Of a stretch of 64,000 nucleotides of DNA, positions 9,269 through 19,595 are shown piece after piece. The notes beneath the pieces were generated by a model. It saw only the letters and a program-made list of their open reading frames with translations. It searched no databases and was not told the DNA's origin. The stretch's first letter is position 1; every line of letters starts with the position of its first letter. The translations under genes and the position numbers were made by a program. The stretch comes from TH-plancto1 sp031431195 (GTDB lineage: Bacteria; Planctomycetota; Planctomycetia; Planctomycetales; Planctomycetaceae), in NCBI GenBank assembly GCA_031431195.1, contig JANPCU010000130.1, positions 24,579 to 88,578 of the forward strand, read 5' to 3'.

Positions 9269-10699
9269 ATGTCAGTCTACGCCCGGATCTTTCTGTTGAT
9301 TGCGGGTTACGCAGTCACGCTGTTGCTGATCCGCTGGGTCATCTTGTCTCGCAAACGGCAACCGGTCGCGGCGGTCGCTTGGATTCTTGCGATCATTTTT
9401 ATTCCGATCTTTGGAGGCATTCTGTTCCTCTTAATTGGGATGACCAACATCCAACGGCGGCGCGCGGGGAAGCTCGCAGCTGCCCGCAAGCTCGCCCCCA
9501 AATTTCCGAATGTGAGTCAGTTTGAATTACGAGATCTGGAACTGACTCGTCCGCAGACGCGATTGGCCTTGCTCATCAACCGGGTCTGCGGCGGCATCCT
9601 CACGGGGAACAACTCGATCGAGGTCATCGCTGACACGAACCTGACTTTGCGCCGGATCGAGGAGGCAATCCGGGGAGCGAAGCAGACCCTCGATCTCGAA
9701 TACTATATCTGGCAACCTGATCGCACGGGCACCCGCGTTCGCGACTTGCTGATCGAGCGCGCGAAGGCCGGAGTGAAGGTTCGCTTCTTGTATGACGCCC
9801 TCGGGTCAATGGCCCTCAGTCGCAGGTTCCTGTCCCCGATGAGTGAGGCGGGAATCCAAGTGGTCCCCTTCCTGCCCGGCTCGACATTCCGCGAACGCTG
9901 GTCATTCAATAATCGTTGTCATCGTAAGATTATCATCGTCGATGGCACCATCGGCTTCACAGGCGGGATGAATATCGGCGATGAATACATCGGTGCCGAT
10001 CCTGAGATTGGACATTGGCGGGATACCCATTTGCGGATGGAAGGCCCCGCAGTCTGGCAACTTCAGCAAGTGTTTGCCGAAGACTGGTATTACTCGACCG
10101 GCGAGGAGCTGACCGACGAGGCTCTGTTTCCCCCGCCTCCCCGATCGGGACGAGGAATTGTCCAGGTCGTGAGCGGTGGACCGGACGGAGTCAATGAGCC
10201 GTTCCATACTCTCACCTTCGCCGCACTGAACGAAGCCCGCGAGTCAATCACGATCGCCACCTCGTACTTTGCTCCGACGGTCCCCCTGGTGATGGCACTG
10301 GAGACAGCTGCGGCGCGAGGGGTCAAGGTGCGACTAATGGTGGCGGGAAATTCCGTCTATCCGTGGACCGTGTGGGTGGGACGATCGTTCTATGACACCT
10401 TGCTGAGAGCGGGAGTCGAGGTCTACGAGTACAAAAAGGGGATTCTGCATTCGAAGACACTCACCATCGACGGAGTGTGGTCACTCGTGGGGACCGCGAA
10501 CTTCGACTACCGCAGCATGTTGCTGAACTTCGAAGTCGCGCTGGCCCTCTACGGCGAAGGATTCGCCCGTGAGTTGGAGGAACAGTTCCAGTCCGATCGA
10601 GAACACTGCCGCCCAATTCTACTGCCGGAATGGGAAGAGCGGTCCTTGAGCCGCGTGTTCGTCGAGAACGTGTGTCGGCTCTTTGCTCCGCTGGTATAA
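9269..10699 (+). CDS. cls: Cardiolipin synthase (phospholipase D family)
   Basis: This 476-residue protein has two N-terminal membrane segments (about residues 4-24 and 33-58) and two phospholipase D HKD motifs. The first is HRKIIIVDGTIGFTGG (His218) and the second HSKTLTIDG (His394), followed by GTANFDYRS. This is the classic ClsA layout. The enzyme condenses two phosphatidylglycerol molecules to cardiolipin plus glycerol at the inner membrane. A strong purine-rich site (GGGGGAG) ends 4 nt before the ATG and supports this start. It is transcribed alone; the TatD-like gene downstream is convergent with only ~22 bp between stops. Confidence 0.95.
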   Translation: MSVYARIFLLIAGYAVTLLLIRWVILSRKRQPVAAVAWILAIIFIPIFGGILFLLIGMTNIQRRRAGKLAAARKLAPKFPNVSQFELRDLELTRPQTRLALLINRVCGGILTGNNSIEVIADTNLTLRRIEEAIRGAKQTLDLEYYIWQPDRTGTRVRDLLIERAKAGVKVRFLYDALGSMALSRRFLSPMSEAGIQVVPFLPGSTFRERWSFNNRCHRKIIIVDGTIGFTGGMNIGDEYIGADPEIGHWRDTHLRMEGPAVWQLQQVFAEDWYYSTGEELTDEALFPPPPRSGRGIVQVVSGGPDGVNEPFHTLTFAALNEARESITIATSYFAPTVPLVMALETAAARGVKVRLMVAGNSVYPWTVWVGRSFYDTLLRAGVEVYEYKKGILHSKTLTIDGVWSLVGTANFDYRSMLLNFEVALALYGEGFARELEEQFQSDREHCRPILLPEWEERSLSRVFVENVCRLFAPLV

Positions 10700-10721
10700 C
10701 GCTAAGGGCTGAAGTGCTGAT

Positions 10722-11534
10722 TCACTCCGGCACCCGGAATTGGAATCGGTTGCACTGGCGGAAGAACTCCAGCGGGTTGTCGTAGACGACTTTGCGGATC
10801 TTGGCTTCGCTGTGGCCTCGGCGGCGCATCTCCATAATGAAGTCCGGAACCGCCAGCGGGTTACTCGGCCCCCAATCGCCCGCCGAGTTCACCATGATCC
10901 GCTCGTCGCCGTAACGCTCGATGATGTCAGCGGCGCGGGCGGGAGTACATTTCGTGGTGGGGTAGAGGGTCATGCCGCACCAGTAGCCGTTCTCCTTGGC
11001 CAGGCGGACCGTGTGCTCCTCCACATGGTCGATGCAGATCCGGCCCGGCTCCAGGTCCGACCGCTCCAGCAACATGTCGACGATCATGCGGGTGCCCTTG
11101 TATTTGTCCTGCAAGTGCGGCGTATGAATCAGTACCAGTTCATCCAGACTCGCTGCCAGCTCCAGATGTTCGGCGAAGATCGTCGACTCGTTCTTGGTAT
11201 TCTTATTGAGGCCGATCTCTCCGATGCCCAGCACGCCCGTCTTGTGAATGAACTCGGGGATCATCTTAATGACCTCGCGCGAGAGCGAGACGTTCTCGGC
11301 CTCCTTCGCATTGATGCAGAGCCAACTAAAGTGTTGCAACCCCGACCAGCTGGCCCGCTTCGGCTCGAACTCGGTCAGCTGGCGAAAGTAGTCGCGAAAG
11401 CCATCGACGCTCCCTCGATCGAACCCGGCCCAGAAGGCGGGCTCGCTCATCGCCACGCAGCCCATCCGTGCCATCCGCTCGTAATCGTCGGTCGTGCGGG
11501 AGACCATATGAACGTGGGGGTCGATGAATTGCAT
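10722..11534 (-). CDS. TatD-like metal-dependent hydrolase
   Basis: The product is an amidohydrolase-fold TIM barrel of 270 residues. It begins MQFIDPHVHM, the N-terminal HxH metal-binding motif, then has GIGEIGLN (typical of TatD), HTPHL, CIDHVEE and late NSAGDWG. I choose the ATG at 11534 because the metal-binding motif starts there; the frame continues upstream to 11612, but that part looks like leader. TatD relatives are Mg-dependent nucleases or hydrolases; a variant of this sequence type is also found in ebo gene clusters, but no other ebo gene is present here. The substrate is unknown. It is divergent from phoH and shares its ~250-bp upstream region. Confidence 0.8.
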   Translation of the reverse strand: MQFIDPHVHMVSRTTDDYERMARMGCVAMSEPAFWAGFDRGSVDGFRDYFRQLTEFEPKRASWSGLQHFSWLCINAKEAENVSLSREVIKMIPEFIHKTGVLGIGEIGLNKNTKNESTIFAEHLELAASLDELVLIHTPHLQDKYKGTRMIVDMLLERSDLEPGRICIDHVEEHTVRLAKENGYWCGMTLYPTTKCTPARAADIIERYGDERIMVNSAGDWGPSNPLAVPDFIMEMRRRGHSEAKIRKVVYDNPLEFFRQCNRFQFRVPE

Positions 11535-11784
11535 GCTGCGGCTCAGAGGAGGGAATTGACCGGGGGATGACGCTGGATGCCGCCCCAACTGGCTCACAGC
11601 CGCCGTCTTCACACGATGAGTTGAGTGTACACCGCTGAGCGACCACTTCCAAAGCCGATGTGTCTCTCCCTAAGCCTTTTCCCACTGTCCGTCAGCGAAC
11701 CTGCTCCCTAAGATTGTGTCAGGGACGAACGGGCGGCGATCTCATAGTCATGAGTTATTCGCCGCTCACCGCCCGACTCTACCG

Positions 11785-12756
11785 ATGGCTCCATCCATGA
11801 ACACACAGCAGATCCCGATTAGTACTGATGACGACATACGGGTGCTGTTTGGGCCGCAGGATGTTCACTTGCGGCAGATGCGGGAACATCTGGGAGTGGG
11901 GATCGTGCTGCGCGGGGAGAATCTGATTCTCGACGGGCCGCAGGACAAGCTGCCGCATGCCCGCGAGGTGTTGGAGTTGCTGCTGCCGCTCATCCGCCGC
12001 AAGGGGGTGTTGAAGGAGGACGACCTCGCCCGAGTGCTGGGAATTCACATCGCCACGAACGACCCGTCTCCCGACGCCAAGATCGATCTGTTCGAGAAAG
12101 CACGGAGCGTCAAGCCGCGAACCCGAGGGCAGGAGGGGTACGTCGATGCGATGAAGCAGCACGAGCTGGTCTTTTGCACCGGCCCGGCAGGTTGCGGCAA
12201 AACCTACTTAGCGGTCGCGATGGCGGTGAATGCGCTGCGACGGCAGCAGGTTCGGAAAATCGTGCTGGTCCGTCCGGCTGTCGAGGCGGGCGAGAAGCTG
12301 GGCTTTCTGCCCGGCGATATGATGCAGAAGGTGAACCCCTACCTGCGTCCGCTGCTCGACGCGATGAGCGACATGCTGAGCTACGAACAGGTCCAGCGTT
12401 ACATGCAGGAAGACGTGATCGAGATCCTGCCGCTGGCGTTTATGCGCGGCCGGACACTCAACAATACCTTCATGATTCTGGACGAGGGGCAGAACACCAC
12501 CGCCACGCAAATGCTGATGTTCCTGACCCGCATGGGCGAGGGGTCACGCATCGTGGTGACGGGAGATATCACCCAGACCGACCTGCCGCCGTCGATGAAA
12601 TCGGGGCTGATCGATGCGGTCCAGCGCTGCCGTCCGATCGAGGGGGTGGCGGTCGTGGAGTTGACGGGAGCGGATATCGTACGTCATCGTCTCGTACGCG
12701 AGATCGTAGAAGCGTATGATGACGATTCGAGCAAGTCGCCCCGGCGAAAGCACTAA
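11785..12756 (+). CDS. phoH: PhoH-like ATPase
   Basis: The protein has an N-terminal KH-like/PhoH-specific domain (residues ~15-90) and a P-loop ATPase with Walker A GPAGCGKT (near residue 133), Walker B MILDEGQNTT and a GDITQTDLP sensor segment. This is the PhoH/YbeZ family, an RNA-linked ATPase that usually partners YbeY in rRNA processing. The family start resembles the MAPSMNTQQ region; ATGs at 11785 and 11797 are both possible, and a GTG at 11716 is less likely. In many bacteria phoH is followed directly by the 7TM-HD gene and ybeY; here two small genes of unknown function intervene and ybeY is not next. Confidence 0.93.
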   Translation: MAPSMNTQQIPISTDDDIRVLFGPQDVHLRQMREHLGVGIVLRGENLILDGPQDKLPHAREVLELLLPLIRRKGVLKEDDLARVLGIHIATNDPSPDAKIDLFEKARSVKPRTRGQEGYVDAMKQHELVFCTGPAGCGKTYLAVAMAVNALRRQQVRKIVLVRPAVEAGEKLGFLPGDMMQKVNPYLRPLLDAMSDMLSYEQVQRYMQEDVIEILPLAFMRGRTLNNTFMILDEGQNTTATQMLMFLTRMGEGSRIVVTGDITQTDLPPSMKSGLIDAVQRCRPIEGVAVVELTGADIVRHRLVREIVEAYDDDSSKSPRRKH

Positions 12757-12866
12757 ACCGTTTCCGACAGGCGAGGGGAGGAAATGTTTGATCTCTCGGC
12801 CAACGGCATGATGTCGTTGGAGGTCCGTTGAGATGCTGACGTGGGGCGGTGATACGCTCGCTGGAG

Positions 12867-13376
12867 ATGTCCGAGTTGAGTCAGTTCAAGCCCAGGGTGA
12901 TTCTCTTTTGGCTGGGGGCTGCCTTATTGCTGGCGAGTTCTGGCTGGGTCCACTGGAAATACAGCGTCAATGGGATTGGTGTCTTCGGGAGTTACGCCTC
13001 GGTTTTTGGCTTGATCCTGACCTTTTACGTCGCGGAATCCGTGCGCAGCGTGAGGGGTCGGTATACGGCTTGTGTCACCTCGATGCAGACGTTTGAACGG
13101 CTGAGTGCAGCCATTCGTGATTTCGATGAAGCCAGCAAGGCGAACGATTTTCAACCGATTGCGGGCCAACTTGTTCCGCTTGTCAAGGAACTCAGTGTTC
13201 ACTTATTTAAGGATGAGAGCGTAGAATCACTACTGACCTCTCTTCGAGACCTCATGAACAGTGAGATTCGGAATGCACGGTTCTTGAAGGCTCGTGTGCA
13301 TACGCAGTTGCGGTCATTCCAGAGCCAGGTCGAGATTCAACGCAACAAGGATGAGTGGAGACGTGACGATGCCTGA
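12867..13376 (+). CDS. Small two-TM membrane protein of unknown function
   Basis: This protein has ~169 residues from the ATG at 12867 (a GTG at 12849 would add six). Two hydrophobic segments (near 13-30 and 40-60) form a hairpin, followed by ~105 mostly helical, charged residues probably in the cytoplasm. I recognise no family. Its end overlaps the next gene by 8 nt, which implies translational coupling. The DNA is less GC-rich than phoH and the HD gene on either side, so the pair may be a later insertion. Confidence 0.65.
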   Translation: MSELSQFKPRVILFWLGAALLLASSGWVHWKYSVNGIGVFGSYASVFGLILTFYVAESVRSVRGRYTACVTSMQTFERLSAAIRDFDEASKANDFQPIAGQLVPLVKELSVHLFKDESVESLLTSLRDLMNSEIRNARFLKARVHTQLRSFQSQVEIQRNKDEWRRDDA

Positions 13377-13737
13377 CAAATGGGAACTCGCAACCAAGAA
13401 GCTGTTTGAGCTAACGGAAGCTGGAACATTGATTTGGTCTCTCGAAGATGACTACGCGGCTGATGGCCCTGTGCATGGATTTGTTTTCGAGGCAGAAGTC
13501 AGCGGTAAGAGGATTTTCGTCTACGAGGAGAAAATCACGGGCAGTTTCGAGGACGGACCTGATGGTCGTTGTTCAGTGATTGAATTCGCAGCTTGGGACG
13601 ACAGCAAAGAGCGATGGATCCCACAGTGGCGATGGCCGGGTAACAGTTACGATGACATGTTGCTCGATTCTGTGAAATTCCACACTTCGGGTGGTGAAGA
13701 GTTCCTCGAAACATTCCTTTCCTCGGCTGCGACGTAG
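13369..13737 (+). CDS. Small acidic cytoplasmic protein of unknown function
   Basis: The ATG at 13369 overlaps the previous stop, with a GGAG-like site ~10 nt upstream; this gives 122 residues. The sequence is acidic and rich in aromatic residues (WSLEDDY, WDDSKERWIPQWRW) with alternating beta-type patches and no signal or membrane segment. No family was recognised. With the preceding membrane protein it forms a tightly coupled two-gene cassette between phoH and the HD phosphodiesterase gene. A membrane-protein/soluble-partner pair is plausible but unproven. Confidence 0.65.
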   Translation: MPDKWELATKKLFELTEAGTLIWSLEDDYAADGPVHGFVFEAEVSGKRIFVYEEKITGSFEDGPDGRCSVIEFAAWDDSKERWIPQWRWPGNSYDDMLLDSVKFHTSGGEEFLETFLSSAAT

Positions 13738-13782
13738 CGAGTTTGCTGAGAGCCCCGTCTCACACAGGAGCAGTCCTCCGGA

Positions 13783-16137
<2,355 letters not shown>

Positions 16138-16162
16138 CTCTTGTGGGGCCGCTCTCGCCGAG

Positions 16163-16183
16163 GGGCACGTTTTCGACGTGCCC
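16163..16183 (+). terminator. Hairpin after the PgpH-type gene
   Basis: GGGCACGT pairs perfectly with ACGTGCCC around a TTTCG loop, 25 nt after the stop. There is no long T-run after it, so it could be an mRNA-stabilising hairpin or part of the adjoining repeat rather than a strict intrinsic terminator. Confidence 0.5.
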
Positions 16184-16184
16184 G

Positions 16185-16294
16185 TATCTCACGTCGCTCC
16201 GCGACTGAGACTCCTCCCACTGGACACTTGTCGTCCCACAGTGCGTCGCGTATTTGGGCAGGCGGAATGCGAGTCGCGGAGCGACATCGCCTAC
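16185..16294. repeat. MITE-like dispersed repeat, family A, copy 2 (inverted relative to copy 1)
   Basis: The arms GTCGCTCCGCGACT (16193-16206) and AGTCGCGGAGCGAC (16272-16285) enclose ~65 bp. Read on the minus strand, it matches the element at 1232-1341 through its first 32 bases and again around GTGTCCAG and TCTCAGTCGCGG; the centre differs. It sits in the 312-bp gap before the cytochrome-type gene; the rest of the gap shows nothing notable. Confidence 0.75.
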
Positions 16295-16449
16295 GTTCCC
16301 TTATGTTTACAGCACTGGCTTCGCCTGCCTGGCGAACAGGTCACAACCCCCACGAGGCACTCGCACCGCTCCCACGAAGTAGCCACGGATTGCACGACTC
16401 GGATATCCTCATCGCATCATGACTCCCCTTCGCAGAAGTGAGTTGTCCC

Positions 16450-19400
16450 ATGCGTCGATTCTGGATCGTCGCCAGCCTGTGCCTGGCAGGCTCATTCGCC
16501 TTCGCAGCTGACCCTGCGGCGGCTCCGACGACTCTGATTCCGCACTGGATCAGCACCTCTCTTCCAAGTTCGCAGTCGGTCGACCTCTTGCGGTCGTTCA
16601 CCGCCGACGCCCCCATCCAGCAGGCGACGCTCAAGTTCGCCGCTGACTTCTGCTTTGCCACCGTGGCGATCAACGAGACCGAAGTGCTGGAGGTCGCACC
16701 GTTTGTGCAACTCCAGACGCTCGACGTGACGCACGCCGTGCAGCGCGGGGAGAACCGGCTGCGTGTGCGGATGCGGGAGGGGAACAAGTTGACCGGCGTG
16801 GCCCTGTCGCTGGAGGTCCGGTACGCGGACGGCACGTCGGAGATGATCGTGAGTGATGCGGCGTGGTCAGTGGGGCTCGTCGATCCATCGGGGGTCTTGA
16901 AGACGCCTCCACTGGCGACCGAGAAACTGCTGTTGGAAGATCGCGGCGCGGTGGCTCCCGAGCTGTGGGGCATCGGGCGGCGGGATCTCTCGCTTTCGGC
17001 CTTTGAGAACTACGAACAGTGGCAGCAGTCGAAGGGCGAGGTGGCCGACAAGAACCGCCCGAAGTTCTGGATCGCCCCCGGCTTCGAGATCACCGAGCTG
17101 CGTGTGGCCCATCCTGACGAGGGGTCGTGGATCGCGATGGCCTTCGACGACCAGGGGCGATTGACAGTCTCGCGCGAGGATGTCGGGCTACTACGGATGA
17201 CGATTGCAGAGGACAAGAAGTCGGTGTCTCGCGTCGATAAGATTGATGTGCCACTGGAGGAGTGTCGCGGGCTGGCCTACGACGGGCCGACGCTGTATGC
17301 GAATGCGAACAACTCGAAGGGGCTGTTCCGGCTGAAGATCGATGACGCCGGAGCAGCACTAGGTCAGGAATTGATTCGCCAATTTCCCGGCGGCGTCGGC
17401 CACGGGCGGAACGACATTGCCCTGCTCAAGGACCAATCGGGACAAGCCTCGATTTTTACAATCCACGGCGACTCCGTGGAACTCCCGAGCAATGACTTGA
17501 ACGATCTCACCTCGCCACTTCGCGAGACGAAGCTGCTTCCGCCGAAGAAGGAGGGCACCCTCTATCGCGTGGACATCGGAGAGCCTCACAAGACTTCGCT
17601 CGTGCATGCGGGCCTGCGGAATCCCTACGGAGTCGCGCTGCATGAGTCATCCGATCCGTTCACGTTCGACGCCGATAATGAGCACGACATGGGCACCCCG
17701 TGGTATCGCCCGACGCGCATCCTGCAACTTACCACCGGCGGTGATAGCGGCTACCGCGAGATGACTGGCCAATTGCCTCCTCGGTTTCACGATCAATCTG
17801 ACCAAGCTCCTCAGTTGTTTGACATTGGACGCTCGTCACCGACTTCGGTCATGTTCGGGTATGGCCTGAAATTCCTGAAGGACTATCAACAAGCTCTGTT
17901 CGCCCTCGACTGGACCTATGGGCGAGTGATTGCAGTGCATCTTTTCCCGCGAGGGATGACCTATCGAACCAGCGCGGAAACATTCCTGCAAGGGCGACCA
18001 CTCAATGTCACCGATATTGCGACTGGTCCCGATGGGGCGATGTATTTGATTACCGGGGGCAGGAAGACGCAATCGGCGCTGTTTCGGATCATGGCGACGA
18101 ATGAAACACATGAACTCGCGACTCGACCGATGAGCCTACACGAAGAACTCTGTCAGGAAAACTCTGGGAAGGTCCGCAGCAAGAAGACACTCACGGGCAT
18201 GAGCAATTCGTCCTTGCCCAGGGAAATCCTGTCTCACGATCCTGTCGAGCGCCATGCTGCCCGATTGGTCGTCGAACGAGACCCTGCAAATCTCGAAACT
18301 GGTAACTCCCAGACAATCGCGCCGGGACCGGGTGCCATGACAGCACTGATGGCCATTGCCCGAGCGAGGAAGCCGGAGGCGGTCACTTCGATTCTATCGA
18401 TGATGCTGAACATCGAAGTTCACGGCCAGAATATCCCAATTGCGGTCCACGATCTTACCTCCCAATTCATATGGATCCGAGTCGCTAACCTCTGTTTGGA
18501 AACGTCACGCGACGAAGTTTTACTTCAGCGGGACAAACTGAATCCCGAAGTCGTCGCCGCCTGGCATGCCCTCGACGCCCGTCCCTACTCCGTGGCGCCC
18601 GAGGGGACGAGCATCGAGCTTCGTCGTCGTCTGGCGTATCTGCTGGGAGAACTGGGGGCGGAGGAACTCCCGGCACTCGCGGGGCCTGTGCTGTTGGCGA
18701 GCGGAGTGCAAGAGGACCAGTTGGCGGGGTTGTTGGCGCTGCGGAATCAGAAGGCTGGGTGGACGCCTGATCTGCGCAAGCAGCAGTTCGCCACGATCAA
18801 TTCGATCCCGCTGATGATCGGCGGGGCGGGGTTGCCGCCGCTCGAGAAGTGGCTGCGTGAGGAGTCGATTAAGACGCTCACTGAGGCCGAGAAATTCGAA
18901 CTGGGCGAGCTGTTAAAACCGCAGCTGCCGATCCCGGAGCCGCTGCCACTGCCGCGACCGCTGGTCCAGAAGTGGACGCCCGAGGATCTCGCATCGTTGC
19001 ACAACAGCGAAACTCCCCAAGGCGATGCCCAGCGCGGTCGTCTCCTGTTCAAAGAAGCCCTCTGCGCCCGCTGTCACCGCGTCGGATTGCGCGGAGCAGC
19101 TGTCGGGCCGGACCTGACTCATGTGAGCCGCCGGTTCAACCGCAAGGATATTCTGGAATCGGTCCTCACCCCGTCACTGTCGGTGGCCGAGAACTACCGC
19201 CTCGAAACGATCACCACCCTCGCTGGCCAGTCGCACACCGGGCGGATCATTCCCGAAGGGGACTACCGCAGAGAGAAAATCCGGCTGAGCATTGACCCGC
19301 TCGATGCGACCAAAGTCATCGAGATCGACAAGAAGGAGATCGAACAGCACAATTCGTCCCCCACCTCGCCGATGCCGAGTGGGCTGCTCGACACGCTGAC

Positions 19401-19461
19401 GCTCGAAGAGGTCCGCGATCTGCTGGCCTTCTTGGAATCGGGCGGAGCGGGGGGGCGATAA
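16450..19461 (+). CDS. Secreted PVC-type protein: beta-propeller plus CxxCH heme-binding domain
   Basis: The ATG at 16450 starts a clear signal peptide (MRRFWIVASLCLAGSFAFAA), so the product is exported; the GTG at 16438 adds nothing. Residues ~25-165 look like a galactose-binding-type sandwich. Residues ~200-560 look like a six-bladed propeller of the membrane-bound dehydrogenase type, with LRNPYGVALHE and FTFDADNEHDMGTPWYRP. A helical HEAT-like stretch follows, and the last ~140 residues are the Planctomycete/Verrucomicrobium heme-binding domain with CARCH at Cys872 and a downstream GPDLTHVSRR. Length is 1003 residues. Family knowledge: these are periplasmic cytochrome-linked oxidoreductases, often for sugars; the substrate is unknown. 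No partner dehydrogenase is adjacent. Confidence 0.9.
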   Translation: MRRFWIVASLCLAGSFAFAADPAAAPTTLIPHWISTSLPSSQSVDLLRSFTADAPIQQATLKFAADFCFATVAINETEVLEVAPFVQLQTLDVTHAVQRGENRLRVRMREGNKLTGVALSLEVRYADGTSEMIVSDAAWSVGLVDPSGVLKTPPLATEKLLLEDRGAVAPELWGIGRRDLSLSAFENYEQWQQSKGEVADKNRPKFWIAPGFEITELRVAHPDEGSWIAMAFDDQGRLTVSREDVGLLRMTIAEDKKSVSRVDKIDVPLEECRGLAYDGPTLYANANNSKGLFRLKIDDAGAALGQELIRQFPGGVGHGRNDIALLKDQSGQASIFTIHGDSVELPSNDLNDLTSPLRETKLLPPKKEGTLYRVDIGEPHKTSLVHAGLRNPYGVALHESSDPFTFDADNEHDMGTPWYRPTRILQLTTGGDSGYREMTGQLPPRFHDQSDQAPQLFDIGRSSPTSVMFGYGLKFLKDYQQALFALDWTYGRVIAVHLFPRGMTYRTSAETFLQGRPLNVTDIATGPDGAMYLITGGRKTQSALFRIMATNETHELATRPMSLHEELCQENSGKVRSKKTLTGMSNSSLPREILSHDPVERHAARLVVERDPANLETGNSQTIAPGPGAMTALMAIARARKPEAVTSILSMMLNIEVHGQNIPIAVHDLTSQFIWIRVANLCLETSRDEVLLQRDKLNPEVVAAWHALDARPYSVAPEGTSIELRRRLAYLLGELGAEELPALAGPVLLASGVQEDQLAGLLALRNQKAGWTPDLRKQQFATINSIPLMIGGAGLPPLEKWLREESIKTLTEAEKFELGELLKPQLPIPEPLPLPRPLVQKWTPEDLASLHNSETPQGDAQRGRLLFKEALCARCHRVGLRGAAVGPDLTHVSRRFNRKDILESVLTPSLSVAENYRLETITTLAGQSHTGRIIPEGDYRREKIRLSIDPLDATKVIEIDKKEIEQHNSSPTSPMPSGLLDTLTLEEVRDLLAFLESGGAGGR

Positions 19462-19595
19462 ATCGAGCAGCCAGAGATCGTGGGCCGTGGGATTGGCGAC
19501 TCGCGTCCCGCCTTGGAAGCTCTGTATCTCTGGGGTAGACTGGTTAGCACTGAAACCTCTTCCGTCCCGCGTGGACACTCTCAACAGGATTTTCC

